Source: Pseudorhodobacter aquimaris | GTDB lineage: Bacteria > Pseudomonadota > Alphaproteobacteria > Rhodobacterales > Rhodobacteraceae | NCBI RefSeq assembly: GCF_001202025.1 | Contig: NZ_LGHS01000052.1 | Span: 7,501 to 71,500, forward strand | Length of the DNA: 64,000 nt | Direction: 5' to 3' | In this document: one piece after another, positions 45,591 to 54,367 of the stretch | Position numbering within the stretch: the first letter of the stretch is position 1 | How the letters are laid out: the number at the start of each line of letters is the position of its first letter | The notes under the pieces: generated by a model | The model's input: only the letters and a program-made list of their open reading frames with translations | The model's database searches: none | Told to the model about the DNA's origin: nothing | Program-made: the position numbers and the translations under genes

Positions 45591-46623
45591 ATTCCGGCTG
45601 GAACCCGCCGATCAAGCGGCGCAGCCCGAACATTGCCCCCAATGCAATCGCGGCCAATGTCACCGGCCCGGACCACGCCAGCGTGGCAAAGGCCGAAACC
45701 CCTTGCCCCACCGAACACCCCAGCGCCGTCACACCGCCCACGCCCATCATCGCAGCGCCCGAGACCTGACGGCCCAATTCGCGCGGGTCCTCACAGGCCT
45801 CCCAGCGGAACAGCCCGCGCCAAAGCGACCCGGCCAAAGCACCCAGCATCACCCCGCAAACCGTCCCCACCGAAAAGGAAATCCCGCCGGCGGTAGAGGT
45901 CATCAGCCAGATCAGCGTCCGGCCAAGCGGTGCGGTGAAGGACAACCCTTCAACCTGCACCGCGCCAAAGCTTTCATCCGCAAGCCATGTCGTCGCTGCA
46001 AAGGACCAGACCACAGCCGCCCCCGCCGCCACGCCCCACATCAACTGTCGCGGTGATCCGCGCAGGCCCGGATGCGCCAATGCCCAGATCAACAGGCCAA
46101 GCGACACCACCCCCGCCGTAATCAATGGCGGCATCCCCAAGGTATGGGTAATCCCCTGCGGGCCGGTCGCATCCATTTGCGGAAACAGCGCGTCACGCAT
46201 CGGGGCCAAGGGGCCGGACAGCGCGACAAAGGCAAAAATCCCCATCACAACGACCACGACAAGCGACCGCAAATCCCCACCGCCAAACCGCACCAGCGCG
46301 CCAAAGCCACAGTTCCCCGCCATCGCCATCCCATAGCCAAACAACAACCCGCCCGCGATAGAGGCCAGCGGATTCCACGCGATCTGATGGTAAAACGTAC
46401 CGCCGATGTCGATCATCCCCGCAGCAGCCGCCAGATGGGTGCCAAAAATCGCCACGGCCAGAACCACACCCCAAAGCCGCAAGCGACGCTGATCTTCACC
46501 ATAAAGCGCCGATTCCAGCGCGCCTAACGTACAGAAATCCCCCAAGCGTGCCGAAAGCCCCAGCACCACACCGGCAATCAAACCTGCCAAGGCTGCCCAA
46601 ACGCCAAATGGTATCTCTTCCAT
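45589..46623 (-). CDS. soxT: YeeE/YedE-family sulfur-compound transporter, SoxT
   Basis: 344 residues, mostly hydrophobic with about nine or ten predicted membrane helices. Conserved cysteine motifs typical of YeeE/YedE thiosulfate transporters are present (GDFCTLGAL, AGNCGFGAL, GTVCGVMLGAL, LGCSVGQG). In Paracoccus pantotrophus the gene beside soxRS is soxT, and this position matches. It probably moves thiosulfate or a derived sulfur atom into the cytoplasm. It is transcribed leftward, 26 bp after soxR. Confidence 0.9.
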   Translation of the reverse strand: MEEIPFGVWAALAGLIAGVVLGLSARLGDFCTLGALESALYGEDQRRLRLWGVVLAVAIFGTHLAAAAGMIDIGGTFYHQIAWNPLASIAGGLLFGYGMAMAGNCGFGALVRFGGGDLRSLVVVVVMGIFAFVALSGPLAPMRDALFPQMDATGPQGITHTLGMPPLITAGVVSLGLLIWALAHPGLRGSPRQLMWGVAAGAAVVWSFAATTWLADESFGAVQVEGLSFTAPLGRTLIWLMTSTAGGISFSVGTVCGVMLGALAGSLWRGLFRWEACEDPRELGRQVSGAAMMGVGGVTALGCSVGQGVSAFATLAWSGPVTLAAIALGAMFGLRRLIGGFQPE

Positions 46624-46649
46624 GTCACAGCCCCTTTAACATGCGGGGC

Positions 46650-47018
46650 TCAGCCCGGTTTGCAAAACATATCATAGACAAGGGCCACGGCCCGGGTGAC
46701 TTTGGGATCATGCAGAGAATAAAAAATCGCCTTGCCATCACGCCTTGCAGAAACCAGCCCCTCCAGCCGCAACCGCGCAAGCTGCTGGCTTACGGCCGCT
46801 TGGCGCGACGAGAGCAAGCCTTCCAGCTCTGTCACGCTTTTTGGCCCCGATGACAGGTGGCACAAGATCATCAAGCGCCCCTCATGCGCCAGCGCCTTCA
46901 GAAAATTGGCCGCCTCATAGGCGTTCTCCAGCATTTTCTCAGGCGGGATCGCGGCGCAGGTGGCGTCCTGCGCTTGGGTATCGTCTGATCTCGCTGTGTC
47001 AGATGGCACGCCTTGCAT
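46650..47018 (-). CDS. soxR: ArsR-family transcriptional repressor SoxR
   Basis: 122 residues. Winged helix-turn-helix of the ArsR/SmtB type (LLSSRQAAVSQQLARLRLEGLVSARRDGKAIFYSL). Cysteines at the ALAHEGRLMILC segment and in the C-terminal DMFCKPG are placed like the thiol switch of SoxR from Pseudaminobacter salicylatoxidans, where oxidation by thiosulfate-derived signals lifts repression. This is not the iron-sulfur SoxR of enteric bacteria. It should repress soxVW and soxXYZ transcription; inverted repeats at 47546-47565 and 49003-49027 are candidate operators. Confidence 0.88.
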   Translation of the reverse strand: MQGVPSDTARSDDTQAQDATCAAIPPEKMLENAYEAANFLKALAHEGRLMILCHLSSGPKSVTELEGLLSSRQAAVSQQLARLRLEGLVSARRDGKAIFYSLHDPKVTRAVALVYDMFCKPG

Positions 47019-47112
47019 TCCTCATCCGCGGGCCCTTATTTGTCATGGGCCGTTATTTCCTGTTGTGCTTATTGCACATGCCAAGACAGCTTCGCAAAGA
47101 AAACCGCCACAG

Positions 47113-47523
47113 TTACTCCAACGTCGCCCCGGCCTTTTCCAGCATATCTGCCAGAAGGACCCAAAAGAATTCATCCCCCGCATAGCCCTCAAGTCGGCCC
47201 ACTTCCTGACCGTCTTTGATCAGCACAAAGGTTGGCGTAAAGGCAGCGCGGCGGGTGAATGTAACCCCCTCGGGGATCGGGTCGCGCAGATCGATCCGTT
47301 GCAGGGGCGCGGCGCGGCCTTCGGCGGTCAGCGGATAGGCCTCACCCACCTCTTCATTCCAACGCTCACAATAGATGCAGCCCGCCTGTTCCACCATATA
47401 AAGCGTGAAATCCTGCGCCCAAGCCGCACTGCCGACCGCGCCAAGGCCCAGCGCCAGGGCCAGGGCAAGCGTCATCACGACATGGTGGAGGCGGGAAAGA
47501 AAAAGTCGCGCAGGGATGAGCAT
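47113..47523 (-). CDS. soxS: periplasmic thioredoxin-fold protein SoxS
   Basis: 136 residues. Signal peptide with hydrophobic core (about 14-33, ending WAQ) and thioredoxin active site CIYC. In Paracoccus SoxS reduces and reactivates SoxY. Start at 47523 gives the full signal peptide, although a shorter start at 47475 is possible and neither has a strong ribosome site. It is divergent from soxV with 130 bp between starts. Confidence 0.87.
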   Translation of the reverse strand: MLIPARLFLSRLHHVVMTLALALALGLGAVGSAAWAQDFTLYMVEQAGCIYCERWNEEVGEAYPLTAEGRAAPLQRIDLRDPIPEGVTFTRRAAFTPTFVLIKDGQEVGRLEGYAGDEFFWVLLADMLEKAGATLE

Positions 47524-47545
47524 GATTGACGGCCTGTTAAAATAT

Positions 47546-47565
47546 ATTCACATTGTAATATGAAT
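47546..47565. promoter_or_regulatory. candidate SoxR operator in the soxS/soxV intergenic region
   Basis: ATTCA (47546-47550) and TGAAT (47561-47565) flank ten AT-rich bases, in the only 130-bp space that can hold the divergent soxS and soxV promoters. The imperfect AT-rich symmetry is typical of ArsR-family operators. Assignment to SoxR is by position. Confidence 0.5.
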
Positions 47566-47653
47566 CATCACTGGCGCAAGCCCCTTCGGGGGGACCGCCC
47601 CTGTCGCCTGCAGGGGGCTGTTATGTCAAGGATCGGTCTGGGAGAGGTCAGAT

Positions 47654-48391
47654 ATGTTTGAGATCAGTTACGGCGGGGCGGCCTTGGCCGGTATATTAAG
47701 CTTTCTATCGCCCTGCATTTTGCCGATGGTGCCGTTTTACCTGTCCTATATGGCGGGCATCTCGATGCAGGAATTGCGCGGCGACGGTGAAATCGCGCCC
47801 GGTGCGCAAAAACGGTTGGTGGGATCGGCGATTGCCTTTGCGCTTGGGGTGACCTCGATCTTTGTGCTTTTGGGCTTGGGGGCGACGGCGCTTGGCACCG
47901 CGTTCATCCAGTGGAAAGAGCAGCTTTCCTATGTCGCGGCGGCGGTACTGTTTGTGTTTGGCCTGCATTTTCTGGGCGTCATCAAGGTGCCGTTCCTGTA
48001 CCGAGAGGCGCGGATCGAGGCGAAAACAGAACCCTCCAGCCTGATAGGCGCCTATGTGATGGGGCTTGCTTTCGGCTTTGGCTGGACACCTTGCGTAGGC
48101 CCGGCCCTGGCTGCGATCCTGTTCATGGCCTCGGGATCGGGGGATCTGTGGCAAGGCGGTGGCTTGTTGCTGGTTTACGGGCTGTCGATGACCTTGCCCT
48201 TTGTGATTGCCGCATTTTTCGCCAAGCCGTTTCTGGCCTGGGTCGGGCGCAACCGCAAATATCTTGGCCATGTGGAAAAGATCATGGGGGCGATGCTGGT
48301 GCTCTTTGCCATCCTCATCGCGACCAATTCAGTGAATTATATCGCCGATTTCATGATCCGGCATTTTGACTGGTCCGCCACGCTTAAATAA
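47654..48391 (+). CDS. soxV: cytochrome c biogenesis/CcdA-type protein SoxV
   Basis: 245 residues with six membrane helices. The two cysteines that carry reducing power are in the SPCILPMVPFYLSYMAG and GWTPCVGPAL motifs. SoxV passes electrons from cytoplasmic thioredoxin to periplasmic SoxW and so keeps SoxY reduced. The gene leads the rightward sox operon, and soxW follows after 14 bp. Confidence 0.94.
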   Translation: MFEISYGGAALAGILSFLSPCILPMVPFYLSYMAGISMQELRGDGEIAPGAQKRLVGSAIAFALGVTSIFVLLGLGATALGTAFIQWKEQLSYVAAAVLFVFGLHFLGVIKVPFLYREARIEAKTEPSSLIGAYVMGLAFGFGWTPCVGPALAAILFMASGSGDLWQGGGLLLVYGLSMTLPFVIAAFFAKPFLAWVGRNRKYLGHVEKIMGAMLVLFAILIATNSVNYIADFMIRHFDWSATLK

Positions 48392-48405
48392 ATCAGGAGG
48401 ATTTT

Positions 48406-48969
48406 ATGACCCGCATTTTCGCCACGCTTGCAACCTTGCTTGCCCTTGCCCTGCCGGTTTCGGCGGCCGAATTGGGTGATGACGGGCTGCATAAGCCCGA
48501 ATGGCTGCGCGATACCTTCAAGGATCTACGTGACGATCTGGCCGAGGCAAATGCCGAAGGCAAGCGCCTGTTGGTAATCTGGGAACAGCGCGGCTGCATC
48601 TATTGCAGCAAGATGCATGAAGAGGTCTTTCCCGACCCCGCCATCAATGGGCTGATCCGCGATAACTATTTTGTGGTCCAGTTGAACCTTTTTGGCGATG
48701 TCGAGGTGACCGATTTTGACGGCACCGCCCTGCCGGAAAAAGAAATGGCACAGCGCTGGGGCGTGGTCTTTACCCCCACAATGATGTTCTTCCCCCAAGA
48801 GGTGACAGAGGGCCAAACCGCACAGCAGGCGGCCATCGTCTCTATGCCCGGAGCATTTGGCAAGGGCACAACTGGCGCTCTTTTGACTTGGGTCAAAGAC
48901 AAAGAGTACGAATCCGGCGAACACTTTCAGAAGTATCTTGCCCGCACACTGGTTGTTCCAGGCCAGTAA
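48406..48969 (+). CDS. soxW: periplasmic thioredoxin SoxW
   Basis: 187 residues. Signal peptide (about 1-21, ending VSA) and thioredoxin-like CIYC site near residue 65 in QRGCIYCSKMHEEVF. It receives electrons from SoxV. The ATG follows AGGAGGATTTT. A possible operator lies downstream, before soxX. Confidence 0.92.
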   Translation: MTRIFATLATLLALALPVSAAELGDDGLHKPEWLRDTFKDLRDDLAEANAEGKRLLVIWEQRGCIYCSKMHEEVFPDPAINGLIRDNYFVVQLNLFGDVEVTDFDGTALPEKEMAQRWGVVFTPTMMFFPQEVTEGQTAQQAAIVSMPGAFGKGTTGALLTWVKDKEYESGEHFQKYLARTLVVPGQ

Positions 48970-49002
48970 CACCTTGCTTTGCAACCGTGATTGCGAAGAT
49001 AT

Positions 49003-49027
49003 GCAATAATTTAAATATCATTATTGC
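49003..49027. promoter_or_regulatory. candidate SoxR operator upstream of soxX
   Basis: A perfect 8-bp inverted repeat, GCAATAAT (49003-49010) and ATTATTGC (49020-49027), around a 9-bp AT-rich centre, 57 bp before the soxX start. Strong dyad symmetry in a 114-bp gap between soxW and soxX suggests a second, internally regulated promoter for soxXYZABCDEFGH. Confidence 0.6.
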
Positions 49028-49083
49028 GCAAAGCGCCAAGCTTGGTCTATCCTTGGATTCGGAGGAAACAGGGAGGACTTCGA

Positions 49084-49557
49084 ATGAAGCGCCAAATTTT
49101 ATTTGGTATGGCTGCTGCTGTGTTTTGCGCAGGCGCTGTCACAGCTCAGACTGCGCCGGCTGACGTGGAATTCACGGATGGCGCAATTACACAATCATTG
49201 TCCGGCAATCCCGGCAACCCGGAGGAGGGCAAGCGGGTCTTTAGCACGGCCGCCTTGGGCAACTGTGTGGCGTGCCATGCGGCCGAGATCACCAAGGATA
49301 TTCCCTTTCCAGGTGATGTGGGTCCCGCCCTTGATGGTGCCGCAGACCGCTGGACCGAAGCCCAGCTTCGTGGTCTTGTCGGCAATGCCAAAATGACCTT
49401 CGAAGGGACGGTCATGCCGGCCTTTTACAAATCATCCGGCTATATCCGCCCCGGTGACGACTACACCGGCAAGGCGGGCGCAGAGCCGCTTGCACCGATC
49501 CTTAACGCCCAGCAGGTCGAAGACGTTGTCGCCTATCTGCTGACGTTCAAAGAATAA
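49084..49557 (+). CDS. soxX: sulfur oxidation c-type cytochrome SoxX
   Basis: 157 residues. Signal peptide (about 1-22), one heme motif CVACH at 61-65 and probable methionine ligand Met111 in GTVMPAF. It forms the SoxXA heterodimer that attaches thiosulfate to the SoxY cysteine. The ATG at 49084 follows AGGGAGGACTTCGA; the longer upstream frame is rejected. Confidence 0.95.
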   Translation: MKRQILFGMAAAVFCAGAVTAQTAPADVEFTDGAITQSLSGNPGNPEEGKRVFSTAALGNCVACHAAEITKDIPFPGDVGPALDGAADRWTEAQLRGLVGNAKMTFEGTVMPAFYKSSGYIRPGDDYTGKAGAEPLAPILNAQQVEDVVAYLLTFKE

Positions 49558-49606
49558 CCCAACACCCCTGTCCGGCACGATCCGGACGTGACTGAGGAGT
49601 GAAAAG

Positions 49607-50026
49607 ATGAACTTTTCCAGAAGAGAAGCCCTGGCGCTGGCCTTGGGAAGCGTGGCCGCCGCCGCGATCCCCTCGCTTGCACTGGCAAGCGTTGACGAGG
49701 CTGTTGCGGCCTTTACCGGTGGTGCCGAGGTTGGCACCGGACCCGGCGTTACCCTGACCGCCCCGGAAATCGCGGAAAACGGCAATACGGTTCCCGTATC
49801 TGTTGATGCCCCCGATGCCGTCGCCATTCTGGTGCTGGCCGCCGGCAACCCGACCCCTGCGGTCGCAACCTTCAAGTTTGGCGAATTGGCAGGGGCGCAT
49901 ATGGCCTCGACCCGTATTCGTCTGTCCCAGACACAAGACGTGATCGCCATTGCCCAGCTGGCAGATGGCAGTTTCGTACGCGCGTCTTCGGAAGTGAAAG
50001 TCACCATCGGCGGCTGCGGCGGCTGA
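49607..50026 (+). CDS. soxY: thiosulfate carrier subunit SoxY
   Basis: 139 residues. Tat-type signal (SRREALALALGSVAAAAIPSLALA) and the C-terminal GGCGG swinging arm with Cys137, to which the sulfur substrate is bound. It pairs with SoxZ. The ATG follows GAGGAGTGAAAAG. Confidence 0.97.
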   Translation: MNFSRREALALALGSVAAAAIPSLALASVDEAVAAFTGGAEVGTGPGVTLTAPEIAENGNTVPVSVDAPDAVAILVLAAGNPTPAVATFKFGELAGAHMASTRIRLSQTQDVIAIAQLADGSFVRASSEVKVTIGGCGG

Positions 50027-50043
50027 TTTAGGGAGATATTGAC

Positions 50044-50373
50044 ATGGCAGATAATGTAAAACCCCGCGTAAAAGTGCCGAAATCAGCTAAGGCTGGCGAA
50101 GCGATTGTACTGAAAACGCTGATCAGCCACCCGATGGAATCCGGTCAGCGCAAGGACAAGGAAGGCGCTGTTATCCCGCGGTCCATCATCAACCGTTTCA
50201 CTTGCGACTTTAACGGCAAGAACGTGATTGACGCGACGCTGGAACCAGCAATTTCCACGAACCCCTATATCGAGTTCGAGGCCGTGGTTCCCGAAGCGGG
50301 TGAATTCAAGTTCACTTGGTATGATGATGACGGCTCTGTCTATGAAGAGAGCAAGTCAATCGAAATCGCCTGA
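50044..50373 (+). CDS. soxZ: thiosulfate carrier partner SoxZ
   Basis: 109 residues, no signal peptide (exported by riding with SoxY through Tat). Immunoglobulin-like beta fold with KAGEAIVLKTLISHPMESGQRKD and the conserved FKFTWYDDDG near the end. Starts 17 bp after soxY. Confidence 0.96.
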   Translation: MADNVKPRVKVPKSAKAGEAIVLKTLISHPMESGQRKDKEGAVIPRSIINRFTCDFNGKNVIDATLEPAISTNPYIEFEAVVPEAGEFKFTWYDDDGSVYEESKSIEIA

Positions 50374-50404
50374 TTTCCGCAGCCACATAGAGGGAGGAGA
50401 CAAT

Positions 50405-51265
50405 ATGAAGCCGCGGAGAATCAAGACGGCACTAGCCGCAACCGCACTCTTTGGCCTTGCCTTAACCGGCATGGCCATCGCAGACCCGGTCGATGACAAG
50501 CTCGTCATCGACGGTGTCGAAATCAAGACCACAGCCGAGGCGCCAGCCCATCTTGACGGTGCGCTGCCAGAACTGATTTCCGGTTGGCATTTCCGTGATA
50601 CCGAAACCCGCGCCATGCAGGCCGATGATTTCGACAATCCCGGCATGATCTTTGTGGATCGCGGGCTTGATACATGGAACGCTGTTGACGGGACCGAGGG
50701 GAAGTCCTGCGCGTCTTGTCATGAAGGCCCCGAAAGCATGGCGGGCCTGCGCCCTGTCATTCCGCGCGTCGATGCGGAAACCGGCAAGCTGATGAATATA
50801 GAGGCTTACGTCAACAACTGCCGCACCACCCGTATGGGTGCCGAGGCATGGAACCCCAAAGGCGGTGACATGACGGATATGATGGCGCTGATCTCGCTGC
50901 AATCGCGCGGCGAATTGGTGAATGTGGCCATCGACGGTCCTGCCGCCCCGTTCTATGAATTGGGCAAGGAAATCTACTATACTCGTTATGGCCAGTTGGA
51001 GCTGTCTTGCGCCAATTGCCATGAGGATAACAACGGCAACTACATCCGTTCGGATCACCTGTCGCAAGGCCATACAAATGGCTTCCCTCTGTACCGTTTG
51101 AAAGATGCAGGGCTTGTGACCGCTCAGGGTCGCTTTGTCGGTTGTGTGCGTGATACCCGCGCCGAAACCTTTGCGATCGGTTCGGATGAATTCAACGCGC
51201 TTGAGCTCTATGTCGCATCGCGTGGCAATGGTTTGGCCGTCGAAGGCGTTGGCGTTCGTCACTAA
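50405..51265 (+). CDS. soxA: sulfur oxidation diheme c-type cytochrome SoxA
   Basis: 286 residues. Signal peptide (about 1-26), two heme motifs, CASCH (102-106) and CANCH (202-206), and Cys247 in FVGCVRDTRAE, the persulfide-bearing axial ligand of the active-site heme. It is therefore the two-heme form, as in Paracoccus and Rhodovulum. The ATG at 50405 follows GGGAGGAGACAAT. Works with SoxX. Confidence 0.96.
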   Translation: MKPRRIKTALAATALFGLALTGMAIADPVDDKLVIDGVEIKTTAEAPAHLDGALPELISGWHFRDTETRAMQADDFDNPGMIFVDRGLDTWNAVDGTEGKSCASCHEGPESMAGLRPVIPRVDAETGKLMNIEAYVNNCRTTRMGAEAWNPKGGDMTDMMALISLQSRGELVNVAIDGPAAPFYELGKEIYYTRYGQLELSCANCHEDNNGNYIRSDHLSQGHTNGFPLYRLKDAGLVTAQGRFVGCVRDTRAETFAIGSDEFNALELYVASRGNGLAVEGVGVRH

Positions 51266-51270
51266 ACGCG

Positions 51271-51297
51271 CCGGGCGCCTTTGATCGGGGCGCCCGG
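51271..51297 (+). repeat. stable hairpin between soxA and soxB
   Basis: CCGGGCGCC (51271-51279) pairs with GGCGCCCGG (51289-51297) around a 9-base loop, 5 bp after the soxA stop. No T-run follows (ACTCTTG), so it is more likely an mRNA-stabilising or partial-attenuation hairpin inside the sox operon than a true terminator. Confidence 0.7.
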
Positions 51298-51382
51298 ACT
51301 CTTGAAACCAGTTAAAACCCGAAACGACCTTCCCGCCTTTTGGGCGCTTGGCTTGGTCATGTCTGTTTGAAAGGATCACCCT

Positions 51383-53074
51383 ATGATCTCTCGGCGCGAG
51401 TTTCTTCAGGCCTCGGTGGCCGCATCCGCCCTTTATGGCGCATCTGGCGTTGGCAATTGGTCCCGTCTTGCAGCACAGCAGGCCTTGACCCAAGACCAGC
51501 TTTTGCAGTTTGACGCCTTTGGCAATGTCACGCTGATCCATATCACCGATATCCACGCCCAGCTCAAACCGATCTGGTTCCGCGAGCCGGAGATCAATAT
51601 CGGTGTGGGCGATGTCAAAGGTATCCCGCCCCATATCACCGGCATGGATTTCATCAAGGAGTTCAACCTGCAACCCGGCAGCGCTGAGGCCTATGCCCTG
51701 ACCCATGAAGATTTCATCGCCCTTGGCAAGACCTATGGCAAAATGGGCGGCATGGACCGTGTGGCGACGGTCGTCAAATCCATCCGCGCCGAGCGCCCCG
51801 AGGCGATTATTCTGGACGGTGGTGATACATGGCATGGCTCCATGACCTCACTTTTGACCAAGGGTCAGGATGTGGTCAATGTGATGAACAAACTTGGCGT
51901 CGAGGCGATGACCTCGCATTGGGAATGGACCTTGGGCACTGAGCGCGTGAAGGAAATCGTCGACGCGTTGCCCTTCCCATTCCTTGGGCAGAATATCTTT
52001 GATGCCGAATGGGATGAACCCGCCTTTGAGCCCTACACTTGGTTTGAGCGTGGCGGCGCGAAAATTGCCGTTATCGGGCAAGCCTTCCCCTATATGCCGA
52101 TCGCCAACCCCGGCTGGATGTTCCCTGAATACAGCTTTGGCATCCGTGATGAGCGTATGCAGGAAATGGTCGAAGAGGTGCGCGCTGCGGGGGCCGATCT
52201 GGTTGTTGTGCTGTCGCATAACGGCTTTGACGTGGACCGCAAGATGGCGTCGCGCGTCAAAGGTATCGACGTAATCCTGACCGGCCACACCCATGATGCG
52301 ATCCCCGAGCCGGTGCTGGTCGGTGAAACCATCCTTATCGCCTCGGGCAGCCACGGGAAATATGTGTCCCGCGTCGATCTGGATGTGCGTGACGGCAAGA
52401 TGATGGGTTTCCGCCACAAGCTGATCCCGATTTTCGCGGATGTGATTACGCCCGATGCCGAGATGGCCGCGCTGATCGACGCCGAACGCGCGCCCTTCAA
52501 GGACCAGCTGGAAGAGGTGATCGGCAAGACCGAAAGCCTGCTCTACCGTCGTGGCAATTTCAACGGCACATGGGATGACCTGATCTGCGATGCCATGCTG
52601 TCAGAGCGTGACGCCGAGATCGCCATGTCCCCCGGTGTGCGCTGGGGTGCCAGCGTGATGCCCGGCGAAAACATCACCCGTGAGGATATCCACAACGCCA
52701 CCTCCATGACCTATCCCAACTGTTACCGCACCGAGATGACGGGGGAGTTCCTGAATGTCGTGCTGGAGGATGTGGCCGACAACCTGTTCAACACCGACCC
52801 CTATTACCAGCAGGGCGGCGATATGGTGCGGGTCGGCGGTCTTGGCTATTCCATCGATGTCTCCAAGCCCATCGGCAGCCGGATCTCCAATATGACCCTG
52901 CTGAAAACCGGCGAGGCGATTGACCCTGCGCGGACCTATATCGTGGCCGGCTGGGCATCAGTGAATGAAGGCACCGAAGGCCCGCCGATCTGGGATGTGG
53001 TCGAGGACCATATCCGCAAGATCGGCACCGTCAAACTTGATCCCAATACCTCGGTCGATGTGACCGGCGTCTAA
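51383..53074 (+). CDS. soxB: thiosulfohydrolase SoxB
   Basis: 563 residues. Tat signal (SRREFLQASVAASALYGASG). Dimanganese 5'-nucleotidase-like metal motifs: TDIHAQLKPIWFREP, GGDTWHGS, LSHNGFDVD and GHTHD. It removes the terminal sulfone from SoxY-bound substrate as sulfate. The C-terminal domain carries the binding loop. Confidence 0.97.
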   Translation: MISRREFLQASVAASALYGASGVGNWSRLAAQQALTQDQLLQFDAFGNVTLIHITDIHAQLKPIWFREPEINIGVGDVKGIPPHITGMDFIKEFNLQPGSAEAYALTHEDFIALGKTYGKMGGMDRVATVVKSIRAERPEAIILDGGDTWHGSMTSLLTKGQDVVNVMNKLGVEAMTSHWEWTLGTERVKEIVDALPFPFLGQNIFDAEWDEPAFEPYTWFERGGAKIAVIGQAFPYMPIANPGWMFPEYSFGIRDERMQEMVEEVRAAGADLVVVLSHNGFDVDRKMASRVKGIDVILTGHTHDAIPEPVLVGETILIASGSHGKYVSRVDLDVRDGKMMGFRHKLIPIFADVITPDAEMAALIDAERAPFKDQLEEVIGKTESLLYRRGNFNGTWDDLICDAMLSERDAEIAMSPGVRWGASVMPGENITREDIHNATSMTYPNCYRTEMTGEFLNVVLEDVADNLFNTDPYYQQGGDMVRVGGLGYSIDVSKPIGSRISNMTLLKTGEAIDPARTYIVAGWASVNEGTEGPPIWDVVEDHIRKIGTVKLDPNTSVDVTGV

Positions 53075-53101
53075 ACCCAACCGCTTCAGAAAGGTTTCGT
53101 C

Positions 53102-54367
53102 ATGACAAACGAACCCACCAACGGCACAACCCGCCGCGGCTTTCTGGCCGCAAGTGCTGCGACAGGCACCGCCTTTGTCGCGGGCGGCGCGGCTGCACAA
53201 ATCCCCGATCCCCTGATTACCGAGGTACAGGAATGGGCCTCCGGCCTTGGCCTTGGCGTCGATGATGCGCCCTACGGCATGCCCATTCGTTTTGAGGGGG
53301 ACGTGGTGCGGCGCAATGTGGAATGGCTGACGGCGGATGTGATCTCCTCGATCAACTTCACGCCAATCCACGCGCTGGATGGCACGATCACACCGCAGGG
53401 CTGCGCATTCGAGCGCCACCACTCCGGCGCGATAGAGCTGGCCAAGGAAGATTACCGGCTGATGATCAACGGGCTGGTCGAGACGCCCTTGATCTTCACC
53501 TATGAGGACTTGGAACGCTTTCCCCGCGTCACCCGCACCTGTTTTCTGGAATGCGCGGCAAATTCGGGGATGGAATGGGCCGGCGCACAGCTTAACGGGT
53601 CGCAATTCACCCACGGCATGATCCATAATATGGAATATACCGGCGTCACCCTGCGCACATTGCTGGATGAGGCGGGCATCAAGCCCGAAGGGAACTGGCT
53701 TTATGTCGAGGGGGCCGATGCATCATCGAACGGGCGGTCGATCCCAATGGAAAAGGCGCTGGACGATTGCATGATCGCCTTCAAGGCCAATGGTGAGGCC
53801 CTGCGGATGGAGCATGGCTATCCGGTGCGGCTGGTCGTTCCGGGCTGGGAGGGCAACCTCTGGGTCAAATGGCTGCGCCGGATGGAAGTGACCGATGCCC
53901 CGGTGGAAAGCCGTGAGGAAACCTCGAAATACACCGATACGATGGAAAACGGCACCTCGCGCAAATGGACATGGGTGATGGATGCGAAATCCGTGATCAC
54001 CGCCCCAAGCCCGCAAATGCCGATCAAGCACGGCCATGGTCCCCTGGTTATCACCGGGCTGGCATGGTCGGGGCGCGGTGCGGTTACGGGCGTTGATGTC
54101 TCGGTCGACGGGGGCAAGACATGGGCCAAGGCGCGGCTTGCCGCACCGGGGCAGGAGATGGCCTTGACCCGTTTCTATTTCGATTACAACTGGCAGGGCG
54201 AAGAGATGCTGTTGCAATCACGTGTCACCGACAGCACCGGCTATGTGCAACCGACCAAGGCGCAGCTGCGCGAAGTGCGTGGGCTCAACTCTGTCTATCA
54301 CAACAATGCTATTCAAACCTGGTGGGTCAAAACCAATGGGGAGGCTGAAAATGTCGAAGTTTCTTAA
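53102..54367 (+). CDS. soxC: sulfane dehydrogenase molybdopterin subunit SoxC
   Basis: 421 residues. Tat signal (TRRGFLAASAATG). Sulfite-oxidase-like Moco domain with the molybdenum ligand probably Cys151 in FLECAANSG, followed by a dimerisation domain (about 300-400). Sox(CD)2 oxidises the sulfane sulfur on SoxY by six electrons, so thiosulfate is fully oxidised without sulfur globules. Overlaps soxD by 17 bp. Confidence 0.96.
   Translation: MTNEPTNGTTRRGFLAASAATGTAFVAGGAAAQIPDPLITEVQEWASGLGLGVDDAPYGMPIRFEGDVVRRNVEWLTADVISSINFTPIHALDGTITPQGCAFERHHSGAIELAKEDYRLMINGLVETPLIFTYEDLERFPRVTRTCFLECAANSGMEWAGAQLNGSQFTHGMIHNMEYTGVTLRTLLDEAGIKPEGNWLYVEGADASSNGRSIPMEKALDDCMIAFKANGEALRMEHGYPVRLVVPGWEGNLWVKWLRRMEVTDAPVESREETSKYTDTMENGTSRKWTWVMDAKSVITAPSPQMPIKHGHGPLVITGLAWSGRGAVTGVDVSVDGGKTWAKARLAAPGQEMALTRFYFDYNWQGEEMLLQSRVTDSTGYVQPTKAQLREVRGLNSVYHNNAIQTWWVKTNGEAENVEVS

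Noticed and set aside
50462-51835. Minus-strand open frame (457 aa) across soxA/soxB
   Set aside because: Antisense to two unambiguous sox genes with correct heme and metal motifs.
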